From Haemonchus contortus (taxonomy: Eukaryota > Nematoda > Chromadorea > Rhabditida > Trichostrongylidae), in assembly GCA_000469685.2 (NCBI GenBank), contig LS997566.1, positions 11,225,492-11,289,491 on the forward strand: a DNA stretch of 64,000 nucleotides, in the 5' to 3' direction. The notes under the pieces were generated by a model. That model did no database searches, was not told the origin of the DNA, and worked only from the letters and a program-made list of their open reading frames with translations. The position numbers were made by a program, and so were the translations under genes. Numbering within the stretch: the first letter of the stretch is position 1; each line of letters begins with the position of its first letter. Positions 27,201-35,594 of the stretch are shown here, in pieces.

Positions 27201-30200
27201 GAAAGGCTGGAATCCTGCAGGATGGTTGACGGAATTCTTCAACCAGTTCGTTGCAGAGAAGAAGGTGCCTGAGAGCTGGCAACAGAGCTCGACGATTCTT
27301 ATCCGGAAGAAGAAGGGCAGTCCTGGGGACTGCACTTGCTACCGTCCATTTCGCACAGCATGAAAATCTTTGAGCGGATTGTAGACAGTCGTATCCGGGA
27401 TATCGTCGAGCTGACCACTAATCAGTGGGGTTTTGTAGCTGCTTGTAGCACCATCGACGCCATACACGCCGCTCGCCTTCTTCTAGAAAAGCATCGCGAG
27501 AAACGTAGACCGGTACATCTTGCCTTTCTAGACTTAGAGAAGGCTTTCGACCGCGTTCCACGTGACGTTATTTGGTATGCCGTACGACAGCATGGCGTAC
27601 CCGAAGAGCTCATTGAGTTTGTGCGCATCCTCTACACTAGCCCAAAGAGCCGAGTGCAAACGGCAGCGGGCACATCGGCGGGATTTCCCATTTCCGTCGG
27701 AGTACACCAAGGCTCTGCGTTATCCCCACTACTTTTTGTTGTCGTCATGGATACCATCACAAAAGACCTCCAGAAGCCGGCTCCGTGGACGCTTCTTTAT
27801 GCCGATGATGTGATGCTCGCCAGCGAAGACAAAAGCGAGCTCGAGTCACAGGTGCAGACCTGGTCCGACCGTTTGGCTATGTTCGGGCTCAGGTTAAACG
27901 TCAAAAAGACTGAGTACTTGACCACTGATTCGAGCGAGCCAGGCTCTATCAAGATCAATGGCACTGAGCTCACACGGACAACAACCTTCAAGTACCTTGG
28001 ATCGGCAATTGCGTCTGACGGCAGCCTGGGTTTTGAAACGCATTTTTGCGTGAATGCAGCGTGGTTGAAGTGGCGCTCAATGACTGGCGTACTCTGCGAC
28101 GTCATCCGGCCGGTCACAATCTACGGCGCTCAGTGCTGGCCTGCAACCAAAGAGGTTGAAGCCCGTCTCAGCGTGATGGAGACAAAAATGTTGCGCGGCA
28201 CAGCCGGAGTAACACGCTTAGACCGTATAAGTAATGACGCCATCAGGGAGCGATTCGGTGCTGCGCCCATTGTCGATAAAATGCGCGAAGCTCGTCTACG
28301 ATGGTATGGTCATACTCTCCGCGCAAAGAGCGGCAGTGTACGTAAGATCAGTCTCAACCTTGACGTGTCCGGGAAGCGGTCTAGAGGACGTCCAAAGCAG
28401 CGGTGGCTCGATACGTTGCACGAAGATCTTGAAGGGGTTAACATCCACCCCGATCAAGCGTTCAATCGGGAGAAGTGGCGTCAACGTATAAGAAAAGCGG
28501 ACCCCGCCTACAAGCGGGAAAAACGCCAAAGAATAAGAAGCTGACTGTATCTACAGTCTACAATCAATACTCCTCCTCACGTGTCCCGTTAAGAATGTGT
28601 CACCAATCTCAGGTGAAATTAATGAGTCGATTTTTTGAGCGTGCACACCATGTACATGCAATTGCTTTCAGGATGGGACTCAAGTGCATGGTGCGATCTG
28701 AAACCGAGCTTTTCAGTACTTCAGGGTATCCACTTATGAAGTTCGGAGGGCTGAGTTCTACTGTATCTCCAGCTTCTAGAATCCCAGCTCTGAACCGACT
28801 TCCTGAGAAAAGACGAGAAATACGCGAGCTCGGATCATCCGCATTACGTGGAGTACTGCAGAGGCAGGGCTGTTCCGCCCTCTGAAAGATTCAGTCTGGC
28901 TCCTTATGGTGGGGTTTCGGTGATTTTTTTAGCATTCCCTGAAGTGATGTAAAGAATTGGCCGTTTCGATAATTCACTGTGTCCTCATTGCTCAATGACC
29001 ACCAGCCTACGATAGTCGCTGTGCTTTTTGAGAAACATGTCTCTGACTCATCTCCCATCCGATTTTGAGAACACATCGGTCTGAAAATAACTATGACTCT
29101 TATATATCAATGCTCTCGCTTATACTTACCAGTTATTAAGTCTGTGCACAGGAGCGTCTGAATTGGCATAGATTATTTAGATAGAGAACGATGAAAACCG
29201 TATTCGCTCAAACACTACTCTACTATCATTAACATACGGATGGCATAGGAATGTTTGTACAGTTTCGGCAGAATTTCACATTGTTGAATACCGAAGGAAT
29301 CTATTCTGTCCTTTCCAGTGCCTCGGCTGCGCAAACAGTTTCATCGAAAATAGAATTGTTTACTTCTTATGTTAGAACAGCTTCCCTGCTACACGAATTG
29401 TATCAGAGTTTTCATTCAACATTTGACATTGACCGAATCGTTCGTATTCTGATTAATCAGGTGGAATAAACTAGCATTACTTCATCGAATAGCCATGATA
29501 ACATGAAAAAGAGTGTTGAAATGAGGGCATAAAGCACTCGGGACTGGGAACTTCTTTTTGTATAAGAGCCATTTGCAGTCAAATTGTAGTGGTAGATCGG
29601 ATACAGATGTTGCAGATAGGATTCCTCCAGTGGCTAGCTTTTGAAGGAATCCCGAATAAAAAAACTCCACCGGGTGTCCCAAAATTATTTGTGCCGATTT
29701 GTAGCAATATATTTAAAACTTCTCAATTGCGAGAGAGGATGGGATTTTTATGCACGCTAGCTAACACTATGTGCTACAACATGCTAAAGTCGCATTCCAA
29801 AATATCCCCCGTGAGCGCGAATAGAAGTCAAAGTTTGCTTTCGATTTGATCGCATGTGGCACGCAGGTATCCTTCTCCATTTCTTCCCAGCTGTCCTCCA
29901 GCTTTTGCATTCTAGGAATCCAAACTGGGTATGCAAACTTGACAGGTCCTCTTCTAATCAGGGACCATTCGTGGGATTCAAGTGAGTCAAGTTTTATAAA
30001 ATAGGATGCCCATTCCTCTTCACCAGTGAAGTCGGGCAGCTGTCGTCGGCACCACTCGCGGGCAAGCTTGGCTCTGTGGGCCAGAGTAGCGTCTTGCTGG
30101 GAGGACTACGAGATGTTTCAGGAATTGTAGTTGGATCAACTCTTCATCATACCCAACAGTACGCTGTTCGAGTACTGGTCTTGGTCAATTTTCACGCCTG

Positions 30201-33200
30201 CACCGAAGAAACCACGAGCGGCTTACCCTTGCCAGTGATTTCCTCGAAAAACATCACTTTACTGTTCTGATAGCAACCTTTTTGTGAGATATTACACGCT
30301 GGATGTTTATTTCCAGAGCGCAAACGTTTTGGTTGTTGAGGGATGGTTTTATCGTAAAAAATTTTTTGGCCAGAGAAAACGACGAAGGGTTGTGTGTCAT
30401 CACTCAAGTGGGTCTGCGACTTTCTGCATTTTTTGGCCCAGCAGAGTCTGTTGAGATCGGGATTGAAGCAAACGATAGGAATTGTAGTGAGGCTTCTGCA
30501 TGACATAGTTCCATCGCGATACCTCCTGTAAGCCGTGCCCGTTGACTTACTTTTGATGGCTCACCCAGGATCCCGACCGATTGGCAGACGGATCATTTTA
30601 ATAGTCCTATCTTCAGAAACATTCTACCTTTCTATCTTTCCTGGTTTCTCTCTGATTCAATCTCCTTTTCTATATCGTTTAATATCCTCCTATACGGTTG
30701 ATAGAAAAATCCCAAAGAATCTCATAACGCCCTTCCACTTGTCGCGCGTCAATGATTGCAAGTGGCATTGAATGAGCCTCCTCCATCTGAAAGATATTGG
30801 GAGTTCCACATAAGTAACCATGCATATTGCTAGGAAATCTTCTTATGCAAATATCTAATAGCAGGTAATATGATTTTGATAGATTATTTCTACCTTAAAA
30901 ATTACGGGACTTTGGCGCAATTAATTTTGGGACACCCTGTATAATTCCGACATGAGCTTTCATTTATGTCACCTCACTTGAACAGGTATCCAAAGATTTG
31001 ATACCATGGTTGATGAAGATTTTTGGGATCTTCTTACTGACGGCACCAGTTTGCCGTCCACTGCCGCAATACCTGGTTTCTTGTGGCCGAAGTCAAACTA
31101 ACCATACTGTACAACATCGGAACTCTAGTTCGCCACTACAATTTGTCTGCAAATGACTTTTATGCAAATGGCAGTTCTTAGCCTCTAGTGCATGGGTTCC
31201 CCATTTTCAACAATCTTCTTCGTGCTATTATTGAGCAGCTATGGCTTAGCCGATGCATTGAAAAGGTCATAACCAACACACGAGGTGAAGGATATTATTT
31301 TCAATGAAACTGTTTGCGTAGCTGGGGCACTAAAAAAGGAATAGCTTCCTCTGATATTCAACAATATGAAAAAATACTCACGACGGTCAATGTCCAATGA
31401 TGAATGAAAACAGCGATACAATTTCATGTAGCAAGGAAGCTGATCTAATATATGAGTTAAACGGCTCAATTTTCGATGAATCTGCTTGCGTAGCTGAGGC
31501 ATTGGGAAAAAGTGTAGCTTTTTCTGATATTCAACTATACAAAAACTCTTTCGAAGCTTTCTAGACAGATCGTTCGTTCTCTGATACTCAACAGTATAAA
31601 AGCTCTGTCAAAACTGTGCAGACATACATATTCGATTCGAAATATGTTCATGATTCTTGCAGCGGTCCACCTGGTAAGTAGAGTGTTTAAGTCGATATGG
31701 TTTTCATAGTTCTCCATTTGAGTATTCTATTAAATTTCAGACGCTCCTGAGCACAGCTGTACTGGCTGGTACGTAAGTGCTCTTCAACAATACGTACAAA
31801 TAGTGAAGCAAGAGAATTGATTTGTGGATTATATAATTACATTCAGATCGATGTAACCTCAACAATGGAATGACAGATGAGGTCAGAGATATGTTTCTCC
31901 AGAAGCACAATGACTATCGGTAAGTATTCGTTGAGCATTGGGTACACAGTGAAAATCGAAGAGACTTTTCAGGTCAGAGGTTGCGAAAGGTCTAGCTAAA
32001 GACGGGTTGGGTGGTTTTGCTCCAATGGCTGCGAAGATGTACAAAATGGTTGGTTGTTATTGAGATCGGTTACTCTACGTAGGAAAGCGCACGGGAGCCT
32101 GATGACAAATCTGGAAAAAGCAAAATTGGAGTAGCAAATGCATACCAACACCAACGCACATACTTTATAGAGTTACGACTGCAAACTCGAAGAAAACATG
32201 ATGAGATGGCTGAATAAATGCATGGATCGCCCGTCCTATGGTAAAAATGGAGAAAACATTTGGAAGTCCGGGGATATGAGTATTAGCAAAATCGACGCTG
32301 CCGACCTGGTGAGATGACTGAACTCGAGTAAATACTCGTTGAAAATGACATAAGATTTCTTCTCAGAGCACCACCGAGTGGTTCAGTGAACTAGCAACCA
32401 ATGGCGTTGGCGAGGAGAACGAGCTCACTCCTGAAGTTTTCAATCGAGGTGTCAAGCATTATACTCAGGTAACCCTGTAGCTAAACAATGAAGCAGGCCT
32501 GGTAGAATTCAACTAGTTCTAGATGGTTTGGCAAAAGACCCATAAACTCGGATGTGGCGTGAAAGTGTGCGATAACTTCTTGCTAGTAGGTTGCCAGTAT
32601 CATAAACGGTGTGTTTTTGTTATTTCGATTTCTTTCATTTTTTTGCAGTTTTTCTCATTTCTAATTTTTTTCTTCCCGAATAATTGAGTTTTTCAGAGGA
32701 AATGTCCTTGGTGAGAAGATTTACAAGACGGGAGAACCATGCTCGAAATGCAGGTGCGAGACTTGCGAATGTGACACCGAAAAAGGTCTTTGTATTCGCC
32801 ACTGAAAAGATGACAATAAATTTACTCAATTGGCCAACTCGCCCTTGGATCATTTTGAGCAGCATGAAAAGCATAACCTTAAATGCCACTACCTCATATC
32901 GGAATCACCGTAGTCCTCAGTATTAGCATTTCGACCACCTGTTTACCCATACGTGGCCAGAGAATGGGTGACACGTGCCTTGTCCCCTATCGAACATCTA
33001 CTCGAAATGAATTTCGCCGGATGCTTTTGATGTGTCTGTATGTTTATTCGTGGTATGTGTGTGTTGATGTGCGCTTGACCGGAAACCTATATGATTTTTA
33101 ATCCCTGAGGCCTTTCAATTTGAAAAGAAAGCAAGGGCGGTTTGTGAATTTCTGTAGTAGTTTTAGAAATTACAGCAGTCATAGGGGTGATAAGATAAGG

Positions 33201-34986
33201 GCTGCTGCAACATCTACGCCTCCCATAATGGAAACAGGCACTATGTCGCGTGATTTGGTATGTGGTTTCGCGTCAGGTCGTCGAAGCCAATAAGAGTGGA
33301 TAATGGCACGCTTGACCCATTCAGAGCTCCTCACCCGAAGCATCGCTTCAATACCCTTCGAATGACCAAATAAGATCTGCGGTAGGCCATAGTTGCACAA
33401 GAGATACCGCAAATCTCTTTACTATGGCAATGAAACCTCTTCGAGAATGAGAATTCTCTTCACAGGCCAACAATTTACTTGTCGAACACTCAATAAAGTA
33501 ATAACTTTGAATATTTCCGATCCTAGAAAAGGTAATCCTTCTGTAAAGTTGCATTGTTGGTCATTTTTTACTTATAAGTCTTAAAAGTTCTTATTTCTCC
33601 CATTATGATGGTAGACGTTGATGTTATAGCGCGTCTCGTCCGATGACCTCATTATATTGATGAATGAATCGAAGCACACCACAATCTCAGCAGGTCATTA
33701 GGTTGAAGTCGAATGAAATTGCACTGAATCGCCTTCTTGCTAGTGAAAAGATCGGCTTTTATTACGTTTCTCTCCTTATTGAGCTGCGGTAGAACAAAGA
33801 GACAGAGGCGGCAGACAGGTCACACCTTCTATCGGATGTTATAGACGGGTAGTAGAATACCAAACATTTCCATCGGGCAGTTCCTTAATCGATAAACTGA
33901 ATACGCAACATTGCCGCACACGCGTTGACTGCACTGGACGCTTAGCAAGTGTCTGCTGACAATGTCCGCCGCGCGCCCAGCGTGTTAACAGTCGACGTCC
34001 CGCCCTGCAATGATGGCTTCGCTTTCAATCATGTCCTTGGACTCTGAAGAAGCCCATTCGATTACGCAATCGTTTATCAGAACGATGAGTTGCTTGACCT
34101 TATCATCGAGGCTATGATTATCCTTTGCACAACTTAGGGTGTATCATTTGAAACCTCTCGGTGAGATCAGTCAGCAGTTCGCTCGACTGACAGTAGAGAA
34201 TGTCGACAGAAAAAGCCAATTACATGCGAGTCAAACGAATATTTCGCAGTTCAAGTTGGCCTGAACGGTGAGAAAAGATGCGAAGGCTGGCTTGTTGGGA
34301 TTATGCTAGAGTTTATGACCCGTTTTGATGATAATGTGCCGCGATCTTGTTACCTTCTTCTGGTGATTCCTCTGTAGGTGATTGTCATGGTGTCTGCTAA
34401 ACGAAGAAATCGAAGATGAATTCAGCACTAGTTCAGTATCTAGACTTGAGCTTGGATGGCGATGCGTGTGAGTACTCGTCTTCCGGTTCGCCCACTTGGC
34501 AACCTTCATTTATGGAGGGGTTGAACAATCACTTGGTCAATGGGAAAACTACTCCGACGCGTACGAGTAGCTCTTGAATGAAGAGTGAACTGTCAAAGTC
34601 GACGGGTATAAGTTTATGAGTTGTGATTTACACAAATGAATTTCCACCTGAAAATTCTGAGCAATGGACAGCGAGAAGAAGGTTAACCTTTCACGACAAA
34701 CCTCGCTCAAACGTACAAGAAAATCTCCGTTTTTAAGTAGAAGTGGAGGTATATCTTCCCTTGGAAGGTAACCATGATAGAAGTCTGCTGATTGTAGCCA
34801 GAAGTCAGCAGGATGTGTCTGCAAACAAGGGTAGCAGTGCTGGAAGAAGCTCAAGGGTTATTTATGGGAACTTACAAATGAGTCTCCAGCTGAGTGTATG
34901 CTTCGAATACTGGTGGTGGTTGGAGTCGGTTCGGAAAGGTGGCCCTTGCCAATGGTGGACTCCAACGAATCTGATTCTCCAGGCAT
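5585..34986 (-). CDS. SH2-domain non-receptor tyrosine kinase (Fer/SPE-8-like, nematode type), 12 exons
   Basis: Joined exons (minus strand): 34986-34876, 34818-34702, 21214-21149, 21021-20902, 20095-19934, 17405-17252, 16172-16006, 10854-10711, 10650-10579, 10332-10219, 6385-6305, 6235-5585. They total 1959 nt with consistent phases and encode 652 aa. The SH2 domain (about residues 44-138) has the FLVR arginine. The kinase domain (about 155-430) has GRGAYGEV, VAVK, the alpha-C glutamate (IMKEAR), HRDLAARN, DFG, an activation-loop tyrosine (GAQYKM), PIKWMAPES and DKRPDF, so it looks catalytically complete. A Lys/Ser/Pro-rich tail of ~215 residues follows. It would phosphorylate tyrosines in the cytoplasm downstream of phosphotyrosine docking. 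The start codon has an in-frame TAG four codons upstream, inside a TTGTTCTAG acceptor-like site compatible with spliced-leader addition. The exon 3 donor (GTAGAT) and exon 12 acceptor (TTTCCAAG) are the least certain. Several introns carry transposons. Confidence 0.88.
6305..6385 (-). CDS. Kinase exon 11: end of kinase domain
   Basis: TTATTTCAG acceptor, GTAAAT donor, 27 codons. IKSDIEKIISAHPEKDL continues directly from RPDFSA as the alpha-I helix, then runs into the tail. Confidence 0.82.
6920..9016. mobile_element. Long-arm inverted-repeat (foldback) transposon, non-autonomous, in kinase intron 11
   Basis: The termini are CAGTACTCGCCGTATGAACT and its reverse complement, each flanked by TA. 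Arms of roughly 600-690 bp (6920 to ~7612, ~8432 to 9016) are imperfect reverse complements. A third, more diverged copy of the inner arm lies at about 7735-8010 in the right-arm orientation. TA flanks and CAGT ends point to the Tc1/mariner superfamily for mobilisation. No transposase frame is present. Confidence 0.8.
9246..9771. mobile_element. Tc1-like MITE (CAGTAGCGCTCAAAAGT termini)
   Basis: 526 bp bounded by inverted CAGTAGCGCTCAAAAGTCTT termini and flanked by TA dinucleotides. It belongs to the same family as the four MITEs at 36879, 42743, 48608 and 54472. No coding capacity. Confidence 0.85.
10219..10332 (-). CDS. Kinase exon 10: alpha-G to alpha-H
   Basis: GTTTTCAG acceptor, GTTAGT donor, 38 codons. 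EFPASTPDYVVNYVKEKLWC and KDPDKRPDFSA include the invariant arginine that pairs with the APE glutamate. Confidence 0.9.
10579..10650 (-). CDS. Kinase exon 9: alpha-F/alpha-G
   Basis: GTGTTCAG acceptor, 24 codons (VLIYEIFAGIGPYDDMRNSV) ending in phase 0 before GTCGGT. The GPYDDM block is the usual 'PY.GM' of tyrosine kinases. The donor is weak but keeps the frame. Confidence 0.85.
10711..10854 (-). CDS. Kinase exon 8: DFG and activation segment
   Basis: AATGTTCAG acceptor, GTAACT donor, 48 codons. It holds VKISDFGLSRPGAQY and MPIKWMAPESIL, then DIYTYG, the alpha-F aspartate region. Confidence 0.92.
10882..11167 (+). mobile_element. ~286-bp retroposon with 15-bp target duplication (Penelope-like fragment?)
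   Basis: The 15-bp string AATGAATTTATATTT occurs at 10867-10881 and again at 11168-11182, directly flanking this segment. That marks a retroposition event into kinase intron 7. The segment ends shortly after a hammerhead-like motif (11062-11099), a combination known from Penelope-like element terminal repeats. No protein domain is present in the fragment, so family assignment is inference. Confidence 0.6.
11062..11099 (+). ncRNA. Hammerhead-ribozyme-like motif
   Basis: The core box CTGAAGA (11067-11073) is followed by a GACG/CGTC helix with an ATTA loop, then GAA (11087-11089), then self-complementary ACGT and T. Flanking GGCCT (11062-11066) and AGGCC (11095-11099) can form stem I. The C at 11074 is left unpaired at the base of stem II, which departs from the consensus G-C pair. 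The four-base palindromic stem III would favour a dimeric fold. Activity is unproven. Confidence 0.45.
11183..12357. other. Kinase intron 7, unannotated part
   Basis: A GC-rich patch at about 11500-11690 breaks the AT-rich background. No gene, RNA or repeat family was recognised here. Confidence 0.4.
12358..14330. mobile_element. Second long-arm inverted repeat in kinase intron 7
   Basis: Arms at about 12358-12930 and 13785-14330 are imperfect reverse complements. Shared blocks include the CGCTTTTTGAAAATGGT end, TGGCCTTTTGAATGCCAAAA, and CTAGGCTGGGTTGATGGTTC on the left matched as reverse complement on the right. The ~850-bp centre (12930-13785) shows no transposase. The outer ends were not resolved to a clean target duplication, so the boundaries are approximate. 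Confidence 0.6.
14489..15763 (+). mobile_element. Mariner transposon, inactive
   Basis: 1275 bp, the usual mariner length, with termini GGTTGTAAGGAAAGTTCTGG and an imperfect inverse, each flanked by TA. It contains a broken transposase gene. It lies in kinase intron 7. Confidence 0.9.
14643..15689 (+). pseudogene. Mariner transposase (frameshifted, catalytic residue lost)
   Basis: The N-terminal helix-turn-helix region is readable (RSAFLTVLLHEFKFGRSV, TVRRWFQKFRSGDGSLED), but a stop at 14910-14912 and later frameshifts split the gene. The C-terminal part has HDNAQPHVS with the second catalytic aspartate. Then comes PYSPHLSPTDYHLF, where the third aspartate of the usual YSPDL is histidine. 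The enzyme cannot be active. Confidence 0.85.
16006..16172 (-). CDS. Kinase exon 7: alpha-D to catalytic loop
   Basis: GCGTTCAG acceptor restores the glycine codon split after exon 6 (VS-G-GALDVYLRRK). It encodes ASGMDYIHKANIIHRDLAAR, the tyrosine-kinase catalytic loop, and ends in phase 0 before GTATGG. Confidence 0.92.
17252..17405 (-). CDS. Kinase exon 6: alpha-C helix and hinge
   Basis: CTTTCAG acceptor, 154 nt, ends in phase 1 before GTTCTT. IREIMKEARIMRDLHHVNVV carries the alpha-C glutamate and the HxNVV motif; IYILLEYVS is beta-5 and the hinge. Confidence 0.9.
18326..19581 (+). mobile_element. Second mariner transposon, inactive
   Basis: 1256 bp with nearly perfect inverted termini GGTTGAGTCATAAGTCCTCG, flanked by TA, in kinase intron 5. 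The termini differ from those of the 14489 element, so this is a different mariner family. Confidence 0.9.
18563..19507 (+). pseudogene. Mariner transposase relic
   Basis: The frame begins MNPQQSIEV and breaks almost at once; several frameshifts follow. The C-terminal third is legible: VYFQHDNARPHIART and PFSSDLDPSDYHLFPHL retain the second and third catalytic aspartates, and the end reads TIDANGAYFK before TGA. Confidence 0.8.
19934..20095 (-). CDS. Kinase exon 5: SH2-kinase linker and glycine loop
   Basis: CATTTTTAG acceptor, GTAAGA donor, 54 codons. It contains the DAVLLKRGVG linker, the conserved WEF, GRLLGRGAYGEVRKG (ATP-binding loop) and VAVKT (catalytic lysine). Confidence 0.92.
20902..21021 (-). 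CDS. Kinase exon 4: SH2 C-terminal half
   Basis: TTCTTCAG acceptor, GTGAGT donor, 40 codons, phase 0/0. The residues NKKWWIDPATQFDKLVSLFE and HYQTKPL correspond to the SH2 beta-D strand, alpha-B helix and BG loop. Confidence 0.85.
21149..21214 (-). CDS. Kinase exon 3: SH2 central strand
   Basis: TTTCCAG acceptor, 22 codons ending SRVISVL, donor GTAGAT. The strand matches the beta-C 'VLSV' segment of SH2 domains after a very basic loop. The donor was chosen because it alone keeps phase 0 with exon 4. The resulting beta-C/beta-D turn is short, so the exact 3' edge is uncertain. Confidence 0.65.
22311..22545 (-). pseudogene. SCP/TAPS gene relic, exons 1-3 region (block A)
   Basis: Minus-strand remnants of exon 2 (22429-22456) and exon 3 (22311-22381) of the SCP gene family. 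The exon 3 splice donor has lost its GT and the frame is shifted after DRCVLK. Downstream exons are absent. It faces away from the intact plus-strand gene at 23490, so it is the dead half of a head-to-head pair. Confidence 0.7.
23193..23460 (+). promoter_or_regulatory. Reiterated promoter modules and TATA box of SCP gene A
   Basis: The phrase CTGATAYTCAACARTATRAAA occurs three times: near 23193, 23368 and 23425. Only the last carries a perfect TATAAAAG (23441-23448), 42 bp before the ATG. The two distal copies sit ~175 bp apart in a longer duplicated stretch (TTGCGTAGCTGRGGCA). Confidence 0.6.
23490..24648 (+). CDS. Secreted SCP/TAPS (CAP-domain, Ancylostoma-secreted-protein-like) protein, copy A
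   Basis: Eight exons: 23490-23519, 23587-23614, 23693-23765, 23819-23894, 24016-24153, 24211-24312, 24367-24452, 24540-24648. They give 642 nt and 213 aa with consistent phases. A signal peptide covers residues 1-19 (MFMILAAVHLTLLSTAVLA). CAP signature 1 is HYTQMVWQKTHKLGC (146-160) and signature 2 VGCQYHKRGNV (171-181). A Cys-rich tail has CSKCKCETCEC. There are twelve cysteines in total. The CAP tetrad seems incomplete: E97, E123 and H146 align, but the His expected after CxxxH in 'CMDRPS' is proline. AATAAA follows at 24658. The family is secreted and host-interactive in hookworms; the molecular activity of this member is unknown. It is nested antisense to the kinase. Confidence 0.93.
25225..25795 (+). 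repeat. Dispersed repeat following SCP genes, copy in block A
   Basis: The sequence from ATGGACGTTTCACAATCGCA onward is shared, with divergence, by 33695-34200, 35575-36090, the start of every array unit, and 63748-64000. All copies lie in the same orientation. No coding frame persists between copies. Confidence 0.65.
26044..28538 (+). mobile_element. 5'-truncated RTE-like LINE
   Basis: Inserted in block B. The 12-bp target duplication AGCTGACTGTAT lies at 26032-26043 and 28539-28550, and block A gives the empty site. The 5' end is a short AT/TAG-rich stretch, then sequence starting inside the endonuclease domain. Frame breaks between 26830 and 27360 inactivate it. The 3' end has essentially no untranslated region. 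Confidence 0.85.
26083..26829 (+). pseudogene. AP-endonuclease domain of the LINE (partial)
   Basis: An APE-type fold missing its N-terminus: SAYAPQIGC, VVAGDLYGHVG (the usual GDLNGHVG with Asn changed to Tyr), GERILEYADSHNLTIVNT, TQIDFVLVRHRD and ATQHRPL. The residues normally needed for nicking are partly altered. The frame stops at 26827-26829, before the RT. Confidence 0.8.
27336..28544 (+). pseudogene. Reverse transcriptase of the LINE
   Basis: 402 open codons from about RT motif 2 on: MKIFERIVDSRIR, LAFLDLEKAFDRVPRDV, GVHQGSALSPLLF and the catalytic LLYADDVMLA. An RTE-style C-terminus follows (RWYGHTLR, GRPKQRW). The preceding YRP motif is in another frame, so a frameshift lies near 27350. 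The TGA stop (28542-28544) falls in the flanking target duplication. Confidence 0.85.
29010..29240 (-). pseudogene. SCP/TAPS gene relic, exons 1-3 region (block B)
   Basis: Counterpart of the block A relic at 22311-22545, with the same broken exon 3 donor, so the decay predates the A/B duplication. Confidence 0.65.
29671..30939 (-). mobile_element. Degenerate Tc1/mariner-superfamily transposon
   Basis: Inverted termini GGGTGTCCCAAAATTA at both ends, ~1.27 kb long, absent from the matching place in block A. On the minus strand a transposase is faintly legible: FSGQKIFYDKT near 30380, SKVMFFEEITGKGKPL, then a C-terminal stretch resembling 'W..LE..V'. Many stops and frameshifts are present. It is clearly dead. 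Confidence 0.7.
31595..31602 (+). promoter_or_regulatory. TATA box of SCP gene B
   Basis: TATAAAAG, 42 bp before the ATG, in the same triplicated promoter context as gene A. Confidence 0.7.
31644..32805 (+). CDS. Secreted SCP/TAPS (CAP-domain) protein, copy B
   Basis: Eight exons: 31644-31673, 31741-31768, 31847-31919, 31973-32048, 32171-32308, 32367-32468, 32523-32608, 32697-32805. They give 642 nt and 213 aa, intact. The signal peptide is identical to copy A. Differences include DRCNLNNG for DQCNLDNG, PSYGKNGENIW for PSYGINGENMW, and an Arg in the Cys-rich tail (CSKCRCETC). Both CAP signatures are preserved. AATAAA follows at 32815. Nested antisense in kinase intron 2, it is a tandem paralog of copy A rather than a retrocopy, because all introns are kept. 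Confidence 0.93.
33695..34200 (+). repeat. Dispersed repeat following SCP genes, copy in block B
   Basis: Diverged copy of the 25225-25795 repeat, in the same orientation and the same place relative to the SCP gene. Confidence 0.6.
34702..34818 (-). CDS. Kinase exon 2: SH2 N-terminal half
   Basis: TTTGCAG acceptor and GTTTGT donor, 39 codons, phase 0/0. FYHGYLPREDI followed by GDFLVRLSE is the SH2 alpha-A/beta-B region, including the phosphotyrosine-binding arginine. Confidence 0.9.
34876..34986 (-). CDS. Kinase exon 1: initiator and Ser/Thr-rich leader
   Basis: 37 codons from ATG (MPGESDSLESTIGKGHLSEP) to a GTAAGT donor, phase 0. An acceptor-like TTGTTCTAG ends 9 nt before the ATG and contains an in-frame stop, which supports this start and possible trans-splicing. 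A second, out-of-frame ATG lies about 30 nt upstream. Confidence 0.75.
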
Positions 34987-35594
34987 GGCGATTTGCTAGA
35001 ACAAAATGAGACATGCTGCAGGATTCCCAAGTGATATGTAGTTGTTGCTCGTAAACAGTAACAGATGATATGTTCTGATTGTCTTCGTTGAAAACACACT
35101 TCAGGATAATCTTGTTGTACCTAGTTTTGAACCAGCGATGGAAGCTAAATTTCAAAATAGTGCAAAAATAGCGAAGAAAATGAGGAAGACGATGAATCTA
35201 GCGAAGCTTGAGGCATCAAAAAAGCCGTAAAATTGAGGGTGGATGGGAACGCGTAGAAAAAATTGGTTTCGAGTAGGTGTTTTGACGAACTGACGAGGGC
35301 GCAACCTCTGAAGATTTTACAACGATAAGGAAATCATTCGACTTCGATGTGTACGGTGTGTGTTGGACCCAGTTTTGGAGCCTCGCCAAGCCATATCCTG
35401 TTACCGAGGGTCAGCCGAAGGAGCCCTATTCTGTCGAAAAACTTGTAATTTGGAATGAGAAGTCGCTGTAGATGGTTGAAGCCAGTAAGGGTGGCCAATA
35501 AGAGTAGAAGTCAGAGGCCACCAGTTGTGATTTTGCTGAGCCTTGCTTCCAACATTGAAACCTTGACCATTCGATGGGTACTGTGGAACGTGCC
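34987..35594. other. Kinase 5' flank and diverged edge of the tandem array
   Basis: The first ~350 bp should hold the kinase promoter; no TATA was recognised. From about 35360 to 35594 the sequence is a diverged homologue of the array-unit end (compare 41220-41460), showing that the array grew from a pre-existing duplicated sequence. Confidence 0.5.

Larger units (their letters stand above)
25805..34215 (+). repeat. Segmental duplication, block B (interrupted)
   Basis: Direct repeat of block A beginning immediately after it. It carries the second intact SCP gene. A LINE (26044-28538) and a mariner-type element (about 29671-30939) interrupt it. A ~160-bp segment at about 31034-31196 is absent from block A but is present, inverted, in the array units near 39730-39880, so block A probably lost it. 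Confidence 0.8.
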
